In this document: positions 1-12,354 of the stretch, piece by piece
Layout of the letters: each line of letters starts with the position of its first letter
Numbering within the stretch: the stretch's first letter is position 1
Assembly: GCA_050084515.1 (NCBI GenBank)
Contig: CM114272.1
Coordinates: forward strand, 7,440,001-7,504,000
DNA from: Blasia pusilla
Taxonomy: Eukaryota > Marchantiophyta > Marchantiopsida > Blasiales
Reading direction: 5' to 3'
Length of the DNA: 64,000 bases
Made by a program: the position numbers and the translations under genes
Notes under the pieces: model-generated
What the model saw: the letters and a program-made list of their open reading frames with translations, nothing else
Database searches by the model: none
What the model was told of the DNA's origin: nothing

Positions 1-1632
1 CACCTGATAAGAGAAGAACTCGAATCCTGGACTCAGCTTTTCATATCAAAGTTGTGATAGAGGAGTTTTTTCCTCTCAGTGTTTATAGGCCTCTGACACA
101 TACGCACAGCTAAACAAGAGTACAACTGTAATTTTCTCATAATAATGTAGATGAGTGGTCTGTATTGTAAGGACTCTCCAAGGAGGAAGAGATGACATAT
201 CGAATATTCGGATAAAAACTAAGCTCATGGATTTGTCTCTCCTTTTGATTTGGAATGGGAGTTCCAACTGATTGTGGTAATGTCGACATTCAGTAAAATG
301 TCCTCAAGTCAGCAGGTCTGAAACGCGAACACTGATCTCACCTTCTCCAACTGACAGAGGAACTTTGGAGGCCTGCTACAGTGATAGATTTCCAATGGAG
401 AACCGCAAACTCAATGCTCCCTTCTTCCTATCTTACCGTATCCTTTGAAGGCTTTCTATTGTGGATGGAATAAGAGAATCTAGCAAACAACTTGTGTAAA
501 TCAATTACAACCGCTGCACAAACTGTCCGCCTCTGTCCAGGCCTAACCAATCGTCTAAACCAAAGAAATATCTGAAGAAGATAGCTTGGAAGGCACTTGG
601 CAACTGAATTGGTTCATCAGATACAAAGGACGCTTCCTTAATGTCATGGATTAGACCTCAATCACACTGCCAATTCTTACTTGTTGCCTTGTTTGAGCAA
701 GAGGATGAAGGAGTTCAAGCCTGAAGCTTTCCGCATATTGAAGCTAACTTGGAGAGCTCTGTTCAGCTCGATAGTATACACGAACAGAAATCGTATAGCA
801 CATGGTGCTTTTGCTCAGGTGCTCCCCTTTGCCCTCGCCTCGTATTCTGCTCAGACTTCAACAGATCCTTTGTGTTAGGTCCTCTTTCCTGTAAGCTAGC
901 CTTACAATTTATCTCGCACAATTAAATTCTTGTCCAGCACATATGTTGCATTTGACGACAGACACTAGCCAAGGGCACAACAGAACCCATCAAAAAACTC
1001 AAAACTGTCAATAACCTGGAGATGAGTCAATCGGACCTGACACCCAATTCTACCAGGGAGGAGTAAGACCATGCAACAGAAATATTTCACTCCTTTTCAG
1101 AGCATATAATAGGCCGGGGAGATCGCCTATAATGTAGTAACTTCAGATACTAGAAGGTAAGAAAAAAGATATCATAAAGAAGGCACATATTGATGTGATA
1201 TCACACCAGAAGTCAGAAGTTGGAGGCTAGTAATTGTAGTTTCGTTATCTTAACCACTACTTCTCATTCACACGGCAGCTGCCTTTGTCTTATTTAATTG
1301 TAACTCCACTCTCCAAGTTCTCCCTTGTGTTGTCCTTGGTGGGTTTCTCCTCATCCCTTTTTCCAGTGCGTGAGTGTCTTTTCTTTGACTTCATTGTCGA
1401 ATAGATGATGAGATAGTTGCTCCAGATCTATAATAAGTGGCTCGTACTCTTCAGGCCTGAGTTCTCCACCAAATGGCCCAATCTGTTGAGAGTATCCTCT
1501 GCCTTGCTTCACTCTGAACTCTCTGGTTGGCAATATCTGGAATACGATTCAGATGCCTTATCATTCAGTGTTGAAGCCCTTCTGTTTCCCAAAATGTTTC
1601 TTCCAACTCTTGGATGTCTATTTGTTTCTCAG
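1..1632. other. Upstream region, no gene recognised
   Basis: No convincing exon is visible on either strand. The kinase gene that starts to be readable at 1633 lacks its glycine-rich loop, so at least one further 5' exon should lie here or left of the window. I found no donor site preceded by a glycine-loop-like reading frame. Short open frames here show no domain and no coding-like composition. Confidence 0.4.
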
Positions 1633-4600
1633 GTTTACACGGCAAGCGTGAAAAGGCAGAGCTCTGACGACGAGGAGTGTGTGGTATTGAAGGTGGTGGA
1701 TTTGCCAAAAGGACCTTATGATCCGTGCAGGTTTTTTGATGTATTTTCTGAAGTGGAAATTTTAGAGAGATTTGTAGGTGAGCCACGAGTGTGTCAAATC
1801 CTGGACTATGGGGTAGATACAGAGAGCTTCATTCTGGTCTTGAAACACTACAAGTGCAGTTTGCGCGTTTGGAGGCAACATCATGATGGAAATGTGTCAA
1901 CTGCTGAAAGTCGAGGAGATGGGGCTCAAGAGAAATTATTTTTCAGGACACTGCCACTATACCTGGAAGTTTACTCAGCCGTCCTTCAAGCGGTTAGTAA
2001 AAGGATGCTACACCCCCACCACTGGCAAGCAGAAAACAAAATGATCTACAAAAACAGAAGAGTTCATAGAGTTTGTCATAGACAAGCCTGCATACTCGCA
2101 GCGCCCTGGTCCCATTGAGCAGTATTTAGTCCTATTGAGCAGTATTTAGTAATGGCTTCTACATGTACTTCATGTGAATGACTGAGGTTGTTGATGGATT
2201 GTTTAGTTGGAAGGAACGCCATGACAATATTGTTAGGATTTCACATAAAATTGTCTGCTGCTTTCTTCTAGTTTTTTAACTATGGTTAGTTCTGCAAACT
2301 ATGGTTGGAAGTTTATCATAGTTACAAGTCTCAGTTAGTTTACTAGTTACCTCTTTAACTATTCTTGTGAGTTTTGGTTATGTTTAATTGTGCACATGGT
2401 GTGCTGGCCTACCCCTGCTGTGCTGGCCTGTTGTGCTGTCCTGCACATGGTGTGTTGGCCTACCCTTGCTGTGTTGGCCTGTTGTGCTGCCCTCCCCCCT
2501 GCTGTGCTGGCCTGTTGTGCTGTCCTGCTCATAATGTGCTGGCCTATTCCTGGTGTCCTGGCCTGCTCTTGTTGTGCTGGCCCTTCCACCTTGCCTTACC
2601 ATGCAGTGGTCCCTTCTGCTGGTCTCTTGTAGGAAACTATTTAACTCCCCCTCTCTTCCCTTCTTCTTTGATTCACTTCTACTCCTGCCCTCTAAGGCTG
2701 TGGGTTTTGAGATTAGCTCCTACATACCTGAACCTCTGCTGGTGCCTTGATCAACTAAGAAGGAATGTGCATTAGTGTGGAGAATGCTCCAAGAACCAAT
2801 CTAGCACAAACTCCTGCATCTTGGTTTCAACCACCTCTCTTCAGGACTTGTGTATTCTAATAAGGTGTTGCTTTTCAAGCACCCAGTTCTCAATAGAAGT
2901 TGTAGACCAGTTCTATATGCAATCCATTTCAGTTTTGCTCTTTTCAGGTTTGTAAGTGATTACCCTCATGTACATGGTTCAGTGGAAGATCTTTTCGGGA
3001 TCTACTATCTTTCTATCATTTTAAAGTTTTAAAAGTAGATCTGAGAGGAAATAGAATTTTGATTTCAACAAATATCATGCTGCATTTAGGTGAGGCTCCA
3101 GATCAAAGCATAGAGTTTAAAGCATAGAGTTTTTCTTGTATGTCTGCGAGAAGATATCGCGGTACCCAATCACCCTGTAATCAGATTACTCACGCTCGTT
3201 TTATCTTGGTGTCTCGTTTTCTTGGAGTCCATTCCCTTCACCCAAGAAGTATTACGGATTCATATCGAGCTAAAGCCAAAGGACACCAACTTTGATGTGC
3301 AACTTCAATCTTTTGTTGACTGCTCAGGTGAAGGTTTTGGAGATTGAGAATGTTGTACACTATGATCTGAAGTGCGACAACATTCTTCTGGAACCTGTCG
3401 ACTCGTGCTGCCCTGAGTCAGAATTTTGGAACCCAGCTTGGCCGCCTAAAAACAACTCAACTTCACTCCCGTTTCGAGTCTGCATTGCAGACTTCGGCCA
3501 AAGCAAGGTCAGTCACAAGAAGTAGGCCACATCTTCACCAGTTGTCCAAGTATGAGTTTCAGCTTCATAGAATATAGGATGATTTAGCCCCTTGAGCTGA
3601 TCAAGTGCCAGCCGCAACGGAGTACTGCTGATCCACAAGGACAGGCTCAACTATCGATGTCAACGAAGTGAAATAGGAGAGAACATGACAGAAATGTTCT
3701 CAAACCGGTGACCCGGCCTCAAAATCGTTCACACGCGTTTGGGGCTTATGCAGTAGACTAAGTTGACATATTATAGAGCTTCCAGATTTGAGGACTCCAT
3801 TAAGTGGACAGGAAGAACCTCTAACTAAGTAAAGGATGGCCTATTTACCTGTCCCTTCAAACCTTGTCGTGCTTGATGTACAATAAATCTTCAGCTCATG
3901 GTTCCTTTCTCTTTTTTGCTTTGACCTAGGCATCCATGTACCTGGGAGGTGAATGTACTGTGCGAAATAGGGGAACTGAGTATGTGAAGAGCCCAGAAAT
4001 GTTGAAGTTGCTAAGCAGTCAGCCCAAGACAGGTTTGGACTTCAATGTGCGACAAGCAGATGAAGCTGTTGGAAAGGCAGTGGATGTTTGGAGTCTGGGC
4101 TGCTTACTGTACGAGCTTCTGACTGGAGAGCACCTTCTCTATGACGAAGACTGGCTACGGTTTTACATTCGAGTCACCGTCCCTTCTGAGGTTCCAACTC
4201 ATTCCAATACTGTAATGTCGAGTTTAGTCAATCGAAAAGACAGCAACCGACACCCTTATCATGGGGTTGATGAAGAAAATGCCTCACTTCTCCTGCAGCT
4301 GTCACATAGACCATAATAGTTAGATATCCTCTCTTTTCCCGGTTTGTACCCGATTTACAATCGTAAGTACATCTACTCTTTTCATGTAGTTTAATCACAG
4401 GATGATACTTGTCTTTGAGCTGAGAGCTTTTCCTATTGTGTCAAAGTATGGATATATTTGCTCCATGTAAGCATGTGTTGCAAAACTGTAAGATGACAAT
4501 GACTGTCTTGAAAGGCAGTAAATTTCATTGAATTCGAGAAGAACCACCATGAGATCACCAGCCTCATCTGACTAGCCATCCTTAGTGACTGCTTTTTCTG

Positions 4601-5018
4601 TTTCTAAGACTTCTGCTGATTGCATGAAATGGGTCTCTAGGAACTTATTCCTGAAGAAAAATCGGCGAAGCTGCACAACTATGGGCCTGTTTTGGATTTG
4701 CTGCGATTTATACTCGTTCGAGACCCGCTTCAGAGGCCCACATTAGATGACCTTGCTATTTGCCTGGAACAATTGCAGCTGAAGGTGCGAGGACTGAAGC
4801 CATTGGATGATAAAAGCAACTGCAATGGGATTCCTACTGAAGAGCAGATCTGCCCTGATGATGATGAATCCAAAATGGACAACCCACCTTCTTCTAAGAA
4901 CACGGATGACAATGTTGTCCAAGAGAAGATGATGGAACAAAAGCCACTTAAAGTACGGGGCTGTCTCATGTGTTTGAGCCAACTCCTCTGCCATTGTGAA
5001 TGTATGCAAGGAGAGTGA
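1633..5018 (+). CDS. Serine/threonine protein kinase gene (non-RD type), 5' end missing, at least four exons
   Basis: Recognised exons are 1633-1992, 3328-3507, 3930-4190 and 4641-5018. All junctions are GT-AG and phase 0, giving 392 residues. Within this product the ATP-binding Lys is K20 (VVLKVV), the helix-C Glu lies in SEVEILE, the catalytic loop is HYDLKCDN (D133), the Mg-binding DFG is at 175-177 and the APE equivalent is SPE (201-203). DVWSLGCLLYELLTGE and the C-lobe RDPLQRPT follow. The HRD arginine is Tyr, so this is a non-RD kinase, normally not controlled by activation-loop phosphorylation. The glycine loop is missing, so a 5' exon remains unfound. Residues 140-170 form an insert between catalytic loop and DFG that is rich in Pro, Ser and Asn. 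The exact family is unclear; the motifs resemble amoeba/animal-type kinases more than plant receptor kinases. The last exon may instead end at the GT after 4950, before the tandem repeat. No frameshift is seen, so it is probably a live gene. Confidence 0.8.
2107..2150 (+). repeat. Two-copy direct repeat in kinase intron 1
   Basis: The block CATTGAGCAGTATTTAGT occurs twice in immediate succession, about 21 bp apart, inside the first recognised kinase intron. It looks like a simple replication-slippage duplication. Confidence 0.8.
2395..2590 (+). repeat. Minisatellite built on TGTGCTGGCCT in kinase intron 1
   Basis: Imperfect tandem copies of a unit containing TGTGCTGGCC, with CTGTTGTGCTG and CCTGC variants, fill about 200 bp. 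The unit is about 25-30 bp in a nested pattern. Because it lacks stop codons in several frames it creates long but meaningless open frames on both strands. It lies wholly within the intron between the N-lobe exon and the catalytic-loop exon. Confidence 0.8.
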
Positions 5019-5245
5019 GAAGCATTGGGGTCTGGTGATACTAGTTGTCTCCAGTGTGTTAGCAACTGGAAGAGAATGTACCTCAAAGCTAGTGACCAAT
5101 TCATTTGCCATTGTGAGTGGGGACAAGGAGAAAGAGTCATTGGGGGCTTGTGATGGTAGTTGTCTCCAGTGTGCTACAAGGTGGAAGGCATTCTGCCTCA
5201 AAGCCAGTGGAGCAATCTCAAGCACTGTGATGCACATACCAACAG
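4981..5245 (+). repeat. 118-bp tandem repeat at the 3' end of the kinase gene
   Basis: Two copies of a roughly 118-bp unit start at about 4981 and 5099. Each contains GCCATTGTGA, a CAAGGAGA block, TAGTTGTCTCCAGTGTG and a CCTCAAAGC block. Partial copies flank both sides. The kinase reading frame ends inside the first copy at 5018, so the repeat either supplies the C-terminus or is 3' UTR. Confidence 0.75.
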
Positions 5246-6049
5246 TAGCTTCTAGTGACAAGTCTTGTGTGATGCCCCAATCAGAGCATGTGTACCAAGA
5301 AGGGATGGATGGATTGATGGATGATTTGGTTTTCTTCAGTCCCTGTTAACTTTCTCCTTCTGCTTGTTCTTCAATGATTAATAAGCAAAGGCGAGACCCA
5401 CTCCTACCATGTTCCGAAAGGAGTGTGCCACAACCTTACGATGCTCACCCACGAAACTTCACAAGACTGGGATTGATGAGTTTGGGGACATGCTTGAGCA
5501 AATACTAGAGCAGAGCAGTGAGCTATACAATCTACTGCCTCAGCACTTTTAGACGACCGACACATTCGAGCCTGATAGTCAGAGAGGTATGCTGCACATC
5601 TGATGACCCCCATATTTTTTTTCCATTCCTTTAAAGTCCTTATACTATATCTGAAGAAGATATTGGTAAAATTGTACTCACATATCAGAGTGGATGGATG
5701 ATTGAACTAATGAATGAGCTGGTCCATAGTAAGTCTGCATTGGCATCAAATGGTTCTAGCACTTTCATGACCATATTTCAAGTCTTGGAGGTGTGGCCTC
5801 TCCCTAAAGGTGATTCCTTTTGCTAAATTATGAGGCCCTGGATTTTCCAAGTCAACTTGGGAGCATAGCCTGAACTCACACACAAGTTTGGTGTATAAGT
5901 TTGGATTAACTTGCTTGCATGGGGGACAACCCACGACATTCCAATTATTGAACTCACTGCCTCATTGGGAGCATCTGAGGAAAGTGCAACCCTAAACTTC
6001 ACGGTGCCATCAATGAGTAGAGATGAGCTAGTTGAGAATACTCATTTCT
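5246..6049. other. Intergenic, nothing recognised
   Basis: This stretch probably includes the kinase 3' UTR. No domain, element terminus or RNA gene was recognised on either strand. Confidence 0.4.
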
Positions 6050-6480
6050 GCAACAACAATGTGTCGGCCTTCTAATGTTGACGATATGAATACGCACTTC
6101 TTATCACTCACTATGCAACAACAACAAAACCGATATGTGTTTTCATCTTACTGTCAGAGATATGAAGACTGATATGTGTTTGCATCTTACTGTCGGAGAT
6201 ATGAAGACTCATTTGTTATTGATAACAATCCAACAAGGAAAACTTCATGCGTTTGTATTTTAATGTTAGTGATATGAAGATTTATTGCTTATGACTCTCT
6301 AGGCAACATGATGTGTGCATTAATGTTGGTGATGCAAAGACCCCTTTCTTATTGATACCTTTGCAACCACAACATGTGAAAGCATTTAAGTCTTATTGAT
6401 TGGAAGATTCATTTCCCACCACCCATTTTGCATCAACAACTTCATGTATCAACATTCTAATGTTGGTGACATGAGAATTT
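6050..6480 (+). repeat. Degenerate minisatellite, about 55-75 bp unit
   Basis: Successive blocks carry TAATGTTGGTGATATGAAGA-like cores followed by CATTTCTTATTGATA-like segments and CAACAACAAC. At least six diverged units can be followed by eye, with cores near 6075, 6150, 6195, 6265, 6325 and 6455. Unit length varies through indels. No coding function is apparent. Confidence 0.7.
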
Positions 6481-7020
6481 TAGAGTACTAGCTCAAGGAT
6501 ACAAAGAGAAGGCGTGAGCTCCTTGATTATCTTCTATGTCCATGTATTTGGATCCCAAAAGATTTGGCAAGCTAGAGGCAACATTATTGTGGATATTTCT
6601 ATGTGTGTGCCTTGACATGGCATCCATAATTGTGTATTCAAAGCAAGTTGTCTCCTACTTTTTGACTATCCACCAAGAGGATTTGTATGTGGTGATTACC
6701 TTTGATCAAGTTTTCCCAAGCATCGACTTGGGATCATAGCCAAAGTGTGCACACTTTAGGTGGGCAAGTATTCTCTCTGTTCTCTCTCTCTCTACACCCT
6801 TTTGAGTCTCCGCACCGTCGAACCAGTTTATAAAGATATTCCTGGTTGACACTTGGAAGCTTTGCACCAACACTCTATATGGTAAGCACTCACACTATAT
6901 GAGAATGTCTCTCTCTTGTCATATGGTACCTTCTTAACTTCTTCCTCTCTCTACCTCCATCCCAATCCCAATTTCAAGCATTGTCCAACCAGAGTGTGGG
7001 GTCTATGGTGGCAAGGTTAT
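6481..7020. other. Intergenic, nothing recognised
   Basis: The region holds a short CT-rich stretch near 6775 and unremarkable sequence. No coding or element signal could be supported. Confidence 0.4.
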
Positions 7021-7029
7021 GACATGCAC

Positions 7030-7640
7030 TACTTAGTGACAACATTCTCTCCAGGAAGGCCATGCCGGTTGTGTGGACCATATTTTCATCTTTAGTCAGA
7101 TTGTCTTGGGTAGGATAAAAGAGGGGAAACCCTCCTATTGCTTCTTCTTGGACCTTAAGAAAGCATATGACATTGTATGGCGCGATGGCTTGTCTTATAG
7201 CTTGTGTAAGTTTTCAATCAAAGAAAATAAATGAGGGTGGTGGAGAAAATATATTAGAAGACGATGAGTAGAGTCTTGGCGAATGGTGAGCAAAGTGGAG
7301 CATTTGACATCAAGCAAGTTGTGGCCCATGGATGTCAGCTCTCCTTCATCCCCTTCAATATTTTTGTCAACTATATTTTGGAGGAAATGGAAAACTAGGC
7401 ATATCGATGGGCAAGAGATCTGTTTTTTCCCTTGTTGATGACTTTGGTGGACTAGAGGAAACAAGAGAAACTCCAAGACATGATCTCCCTAGCCAAAATC
7501 TGGTGTGACATATGGAGCGTGGAGATATGCTTGAAGTGCTATGTCATGATATTCAATCGCAAGGAGGACCAAGTCCAACATTGGTTTTGGGGTGAATAGG
7601 AGATTCCCCGAGTGCCCAAATACGCATTAAATTCTAAAAA
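7030..7640 (+). pseudogene. LINE reverse transcriptase relic
   Basis: On the plus strand, reading across stops and frame changes, the translation shows the non-LTR RT block FFLDLKKAYDIVW near 7150. A DIKQ...HGCQLS block follows near 7310, in the position of the usual QG-C-LSP motif, and then FNIFVNYILEE near 7355. A later piece, KCYVMIFNRKE near 7540, resembles the thumb region. The catalytic Y/F-x-DD is not intact. The order matches L1/RTE-type LINE RTs. It has many stops and frameshifts, no detectable endonuclease domain and no clear termini, so it is an old truncated copy. Confidence 0.7.
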
Positions 7641-7889
7641 CATTCCATGTGGGATGACCACATTAAGAAGACTACTGAGAAATTTTACAAGGAGGTGGAC
7701 ACACTATCGAGTTTCCTACACTTCCAAGATATTACATTAGAAGTAAAATGATTTATCATCCTACATACCATTCATCCCTCAATAGAGCGTGGCGCAGTAC
7801 TTTAGGATGTTAACAAAAAACAAAGGGATAGGGTTGAAGTTGTGCAATTGAAATAATTTTGGGGTATGATCAAGATTGCACAAAAAAAA

Positions 7890-8110
7890 CTTGGTTGTCC
7901 ATGGGACAGACTTGTCCAGAAAACTCCAAACATGTTGGCGGATATGCCATCCCATACCCATTCCCACACTATGCCTCGCATCCCTACCACAACCCTTGCC
8001 ATGCCTGGCTCACATCCCTCCCGCGTGCACCAAACATAACTAGACGTGGGCAAGGTGTAAGCCCGTGTAGGCCGTACCTTACTTAATGCGGGTAGAGTGC
8101 GGGCCAAAAA
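7890..8110 (+). mobile_element. Probable diverged copy of the hAT-type MITE family
   Basis: The start CTTGGTTGTCC followed by CATGGGACAGACTTGTCC resembles the left end of the better-preserved copies at 19879 and 36641. GC-richer sequence with GTAAGCCCG and GCGGG motifs follows, as in those copies. No right terminus or target duplication could be found, so the boundaries are approximate. Confidence 0.4.
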
Positions 8111-11100
8111 AATTTAAACCAACCCTCCGCAAGGTGGGAGATGCCGGCTTGCATCCTCCTCGCGCCCCATTGCCCCTCTCACGTGGGCCGGATGGGCCAC
8201 ACGCAGGCGAAGGCCGCGGGAGAGATGCAACCAAATGGGGGATTGCAGTCTAGGGTTGAACTACAAGACCCATCTAAGGGCCTCAATACTATCTTGCCCT
8301 ACCACCCATCTACTATGAAAACTTCCTTCCTCTACATCCATCCCAATCTCTACTATTCTCCAACACCAAAATTAAAAGCATGCATCGGTTCAAATCTTTA
8401 AAAATAGGTACAAATATTTGGGCATCTTGTGCTGACTTTACTCAAGCTTCTATTGATTAGTAAGAGGTTCAATGTATTGTACTCTCATCAATATCTATAT
8501 TATGGTATTGAGAAAATATGTATATATGAATGCATATTTATAAGATAGCATTCACTTCTTTATAAGTAAGCTATGTATATTAGTATTAAGCTTGCTAAAG
8601 TGGACTCGTTTAAAGTGTGGAAACACCATTTTTTGTGCTCATTGATTGTCCCCATTGACTACCTAACTAGCTTTTCTATGTAGGTTTTAGAGAGTATATA
8701 TAGGAGAAAATAATTCTTGCAAAGTTTCATTATTGCAAGATATGGCAAGAAATATTCCTTAGCTCTGAGGGTTAGTGGCAATAGATTCAGAAGAAGCTAA
8801 AATAGAGTTCATTGCTGGAAGGTATGGCAATAAATATTGGTTGGCTTTACGAAAAATTTTGAGGAATGTATAAGAGAATGTGATAGATTTTTATTGCTAC
8901 AAATTATAACAAAAATTATTGGTTTAATACTTTGTGGGAGATTCCAAATTAGTCTCTGAGACTAATCCATTGCCAACTCGTTGAGTGTTTTCATTACATA
9001 ACGGCTAGAAAGGATATGTAATGGACTGATCTACATCTCTGATTTTGGATAGTTTGATCCTTACTTCATCTAAATACACTCTTTTGAATTCTTAGATTTT
9101 TTTAAGAGTGACAAAATATTTCATCTCTCGAGTACAATACGAGGTTTATTTTAAATATTCTTAAATTCTCCCTCCCCCTTACATATAAAAGGTTTCCAAC
9201 GCTTCCTTCATAGAGACTTAGAATATTTCATATGTAACTTAGTTATTCACGTAATTTTCTCAACATATGAATTTCTATTTAATGAACTGCTATTTCCTAA
9301 ATTGGAAAATCAAATATTTTACAAGTGAAATAAAAAAGTAAATTTAATATTTCATTTGATTTTTTCTCTCCGTGAATTTGAGACCTCACTATTCTTTCTC
9401 TAGTAAAATAGAGAGTAAATAGATTACGCTCCTAAGTTAAATGTAATGATGTATCTATGTCCAATGAGAAAACACACTTTAATAATCATTCACTAATTAA
9501 GACTAAAAAATCTTTGTCTCAACTGATTTTTGTGAAAAAAAAGATTTGGATAATTCTAAATTTCTTTCTATTTTACAAAAAAAAATTTCTTGAGAGTGGA
9601 AAATAATTTTGATGTGTATTAAAAAACAAAGAAATGTAAGCATCACCCCCAAAAAATCTCCAAATTATGTCATATATGAATGGAGTACTTAATAATTTCA
9701 TTTATATTCCTTAAAATGGAAAGAATGTAGGAACTACATAAATGAAATGAATTTTCAAAATCAGAAAAGCTTCGATTATAATGGAATGATGAAATGTCGT
9801 TCTCATCTTTTATAAAGTTAAAATAGTTCTAAAGGAGACCCCACAATTCCTTTATTTCTCACATGAATATGTGAATTTTTCCCAAGAATGGATAGGTACA
9901 CAACTTGCTAAGAATCTAATTTCTACTATTAGTTGAGGAAGGGGGAGTCACCAACTTGAATTAAGGCCCTTTCTAAAAGAACCCAAGTTCTTTTCAAAAT
10001 GAAATATGAATTTTATCTTATCTTACGCACATCGAAAAGAAATAAGATTATTCATTATGATATATGTGGTAATGTATTAATGGAAAACCTAATAGTTTCA
10101 TCTATTTTTAAACTGAAAGATAAAATTTACTTCTTATCATTTTATGGAAAGAATATTCTAAAATAATGAAAGCCTCGCAATGGAATAATGAGATATCTCT
10201 TTGTTTTTATTATCAGGGATTTATTTCTTAAAATACAATATATTTTAACCAAAAAATGTGGAATTGCTTACAATGCTAAAAAATATTAATGGGAAGCTAC
10301 AACATTTCACAATAAATTTTTTGTAATATATGTCAATGGAATTTCAAGGTATGCGTAATAATCCTATTTACTAGTAAAAGACAATATGATATCCAAGCTT
10401 TCATTATTTGAGAAGATTCATTTATTTGATTTTGTTTTCAAACCATAGCATGGATGTGGAAGCTACTACACTAAGCAATTAGTCCATTTTTTTAGTGGTT
10501 GAGAAGGCGGTTATAACCATTTCTAAAGTATAAATTTGGTGCACGTCTCTCAAATATGATCTAAAAATGATATGGACTCATTCAACTCTCCTATATCCTT
10601 CATATTCAGCACGAAAAACCTTAGAAAACCCAACAACATTCCTTATGATATGATAATCATGACATTGATTCACCCTAGTCGCGGTCATATTGGAAAGAGA
10701 TTGATACTCATCAATTTACGGCTTGTTGGAATTTTCTAGCTAGTAAGTACATTCTTATCATGAGAAGCTTGTGCCCTAAAGCTCAAGTAGGCTTGAAATA
10801 ACATAATCCCTAGGCTACCAATTTAGGGGGATCCCACTCTAGTGAATTTGTATCATTTTTTTAAAATAGAAATCCAAAGTAGACCTTTTTCTGCTCTTTT
10901 CTTTGGAAACTACAAATAACCATTCAAACAAAAAGCCAATTTTCTATTCCTTTTAGAAGATATGGAAATCATTCAAAAGTGAACCTTTTTAATTTTCCAT
11001 TTTGGGGCTTTAGGACTTTTGGAAAAGAAATCCAAAGGACAATTTTTTCTTGAATTTCCTCTTTTATGATAGAAACCATTTAAAAGTAGAAAATCCTAGT

Positions 11101-12354
11101 AAAATTTTTTCATTTTTTTGAACTTTTAAGTTATTGAATTTTTTGAAACTTTACGGCTACTAAAAAATTATCAATAGCATTCAATGCCATGTTAGAATCT
11201 ATTAAGGGCATAGAAAGGATAGTGGGAGGTTAAGTTGGCCATTAAATTTGAACTTTTTATGGTAATGGTTACTAAGACATTTTCGTAGCTTATTAATCTT
11301 TAAGGTTGGAAAATATTAGAATATAAGGTTGCAAGCTCTTTTTCTTTGTGGTTATACTTGTATTGAGATTCCCTTGCTACATATTCAATATTCATTAACT
11401 CTTTGACTTAGTTAATATAAGAAGCCTCCCTAAACCCTAATATGCTAAACCTCGAGAAAATATGGAAGTTGTGTTTAAGAAAATTTTCAAAAAAGATCTA
11501 TTTTTTACTATTCTAAAAGAATACCCTCATGAATATTAAAAATTTCTGATATAATTTTTCTCTCTACTTGAAAATACAACATCTATCAAAAATAAAGAAA
11601 ATATGCTACTCTAACAAAGATAATAGTTACTTTGCATGCATATTTTTTGCATCACATGATATTGATGTAACGATGTTTATATATTTATATCTATATATAA
11701 TTTTTTTTTTTTGTGTGGATAACAGCTAGGAAGTGCACTATACATTAACAAAATAGATGTTCGTAGCAAACATAAAAATTCCTCTCATTAAAAAGTGTGT
11801 CTAATTATAATTGAAATCTAGTAAGATTTCCTTCTTCATAACTTACTAGTAAGTGCCCATAAGGATTGTGCCCATAGGTCCATAGGAGAAATGGGACTCA
11901 AGTTTACCAAAGTTTCCCAAGGATTTATGGGGCCGTGGACTCCCTCCTTCCATTTTCATTTTTTTCATCCAAAGGGTAGAAAATATTTTGTTTGATATGC
12001 GTCATTAAGAGAAGTATTGCAAAGAGATGAATCACTTCTATGTTGATTGTATAGATATAAGATAACTTGCAACATCAGATCGAGGAATCAACCCTCTAAA
12101 TTTAAGTAGATCTATAGAAGCATTGGTTTTCTTTTGGAGTAATTTGTCCTCCTCAAATTATTAATCCATCTTTTATCCATATTCCTTATCTTCATCACTC
12201 TTTCAAGGAAAAAATTTTGCAAGTTTTCTATGGAAAGGACAAAACTTAATAATGTAATAAACATGGAAAGTAAAGGATTTTTTTTCATAGAAAGATGTTA
12301 TTTTTGCCAAAATTTATGATTACGATTTTATCAATTGTTCATTTTCTCTATAAT
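8111..12354. other. AT-rich gene desert
   Basis: More than 4 kb of strongly AT-rich DNA with no open frame worth reporting on either strand. Three diverged copies of an ATTGCAAGATATGGCAAGAA-like block occur near 8731, 8811 and 8897. Stretches near 9650-9810 and 10060-10210 look loosely related to each other. It is most likely very old transposon debris, but I cannot assign a family. Confidence 0.5.

Noticed and set aside
1417-1632. 5' extension of the kinase exon upstream of 1633
   Set aside because: The frame is open, but the peptide lacks kinase features and a good polypyrimidine-AG acceptor sits at 1632, so it reads as intron.
2359-2775. Open frames on both strands over the kinase intron
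   Set aside because: They are created by the TGTGCTGGCC minisatellite and show only periodic low-complexity peptides.
4730-5261. Minus-strand frames of 136 and 172 codons at the kinase 3' end
   Set aside because: They are antisense to the last kinase exon and the 118-bp tandem repeat, with no domain.
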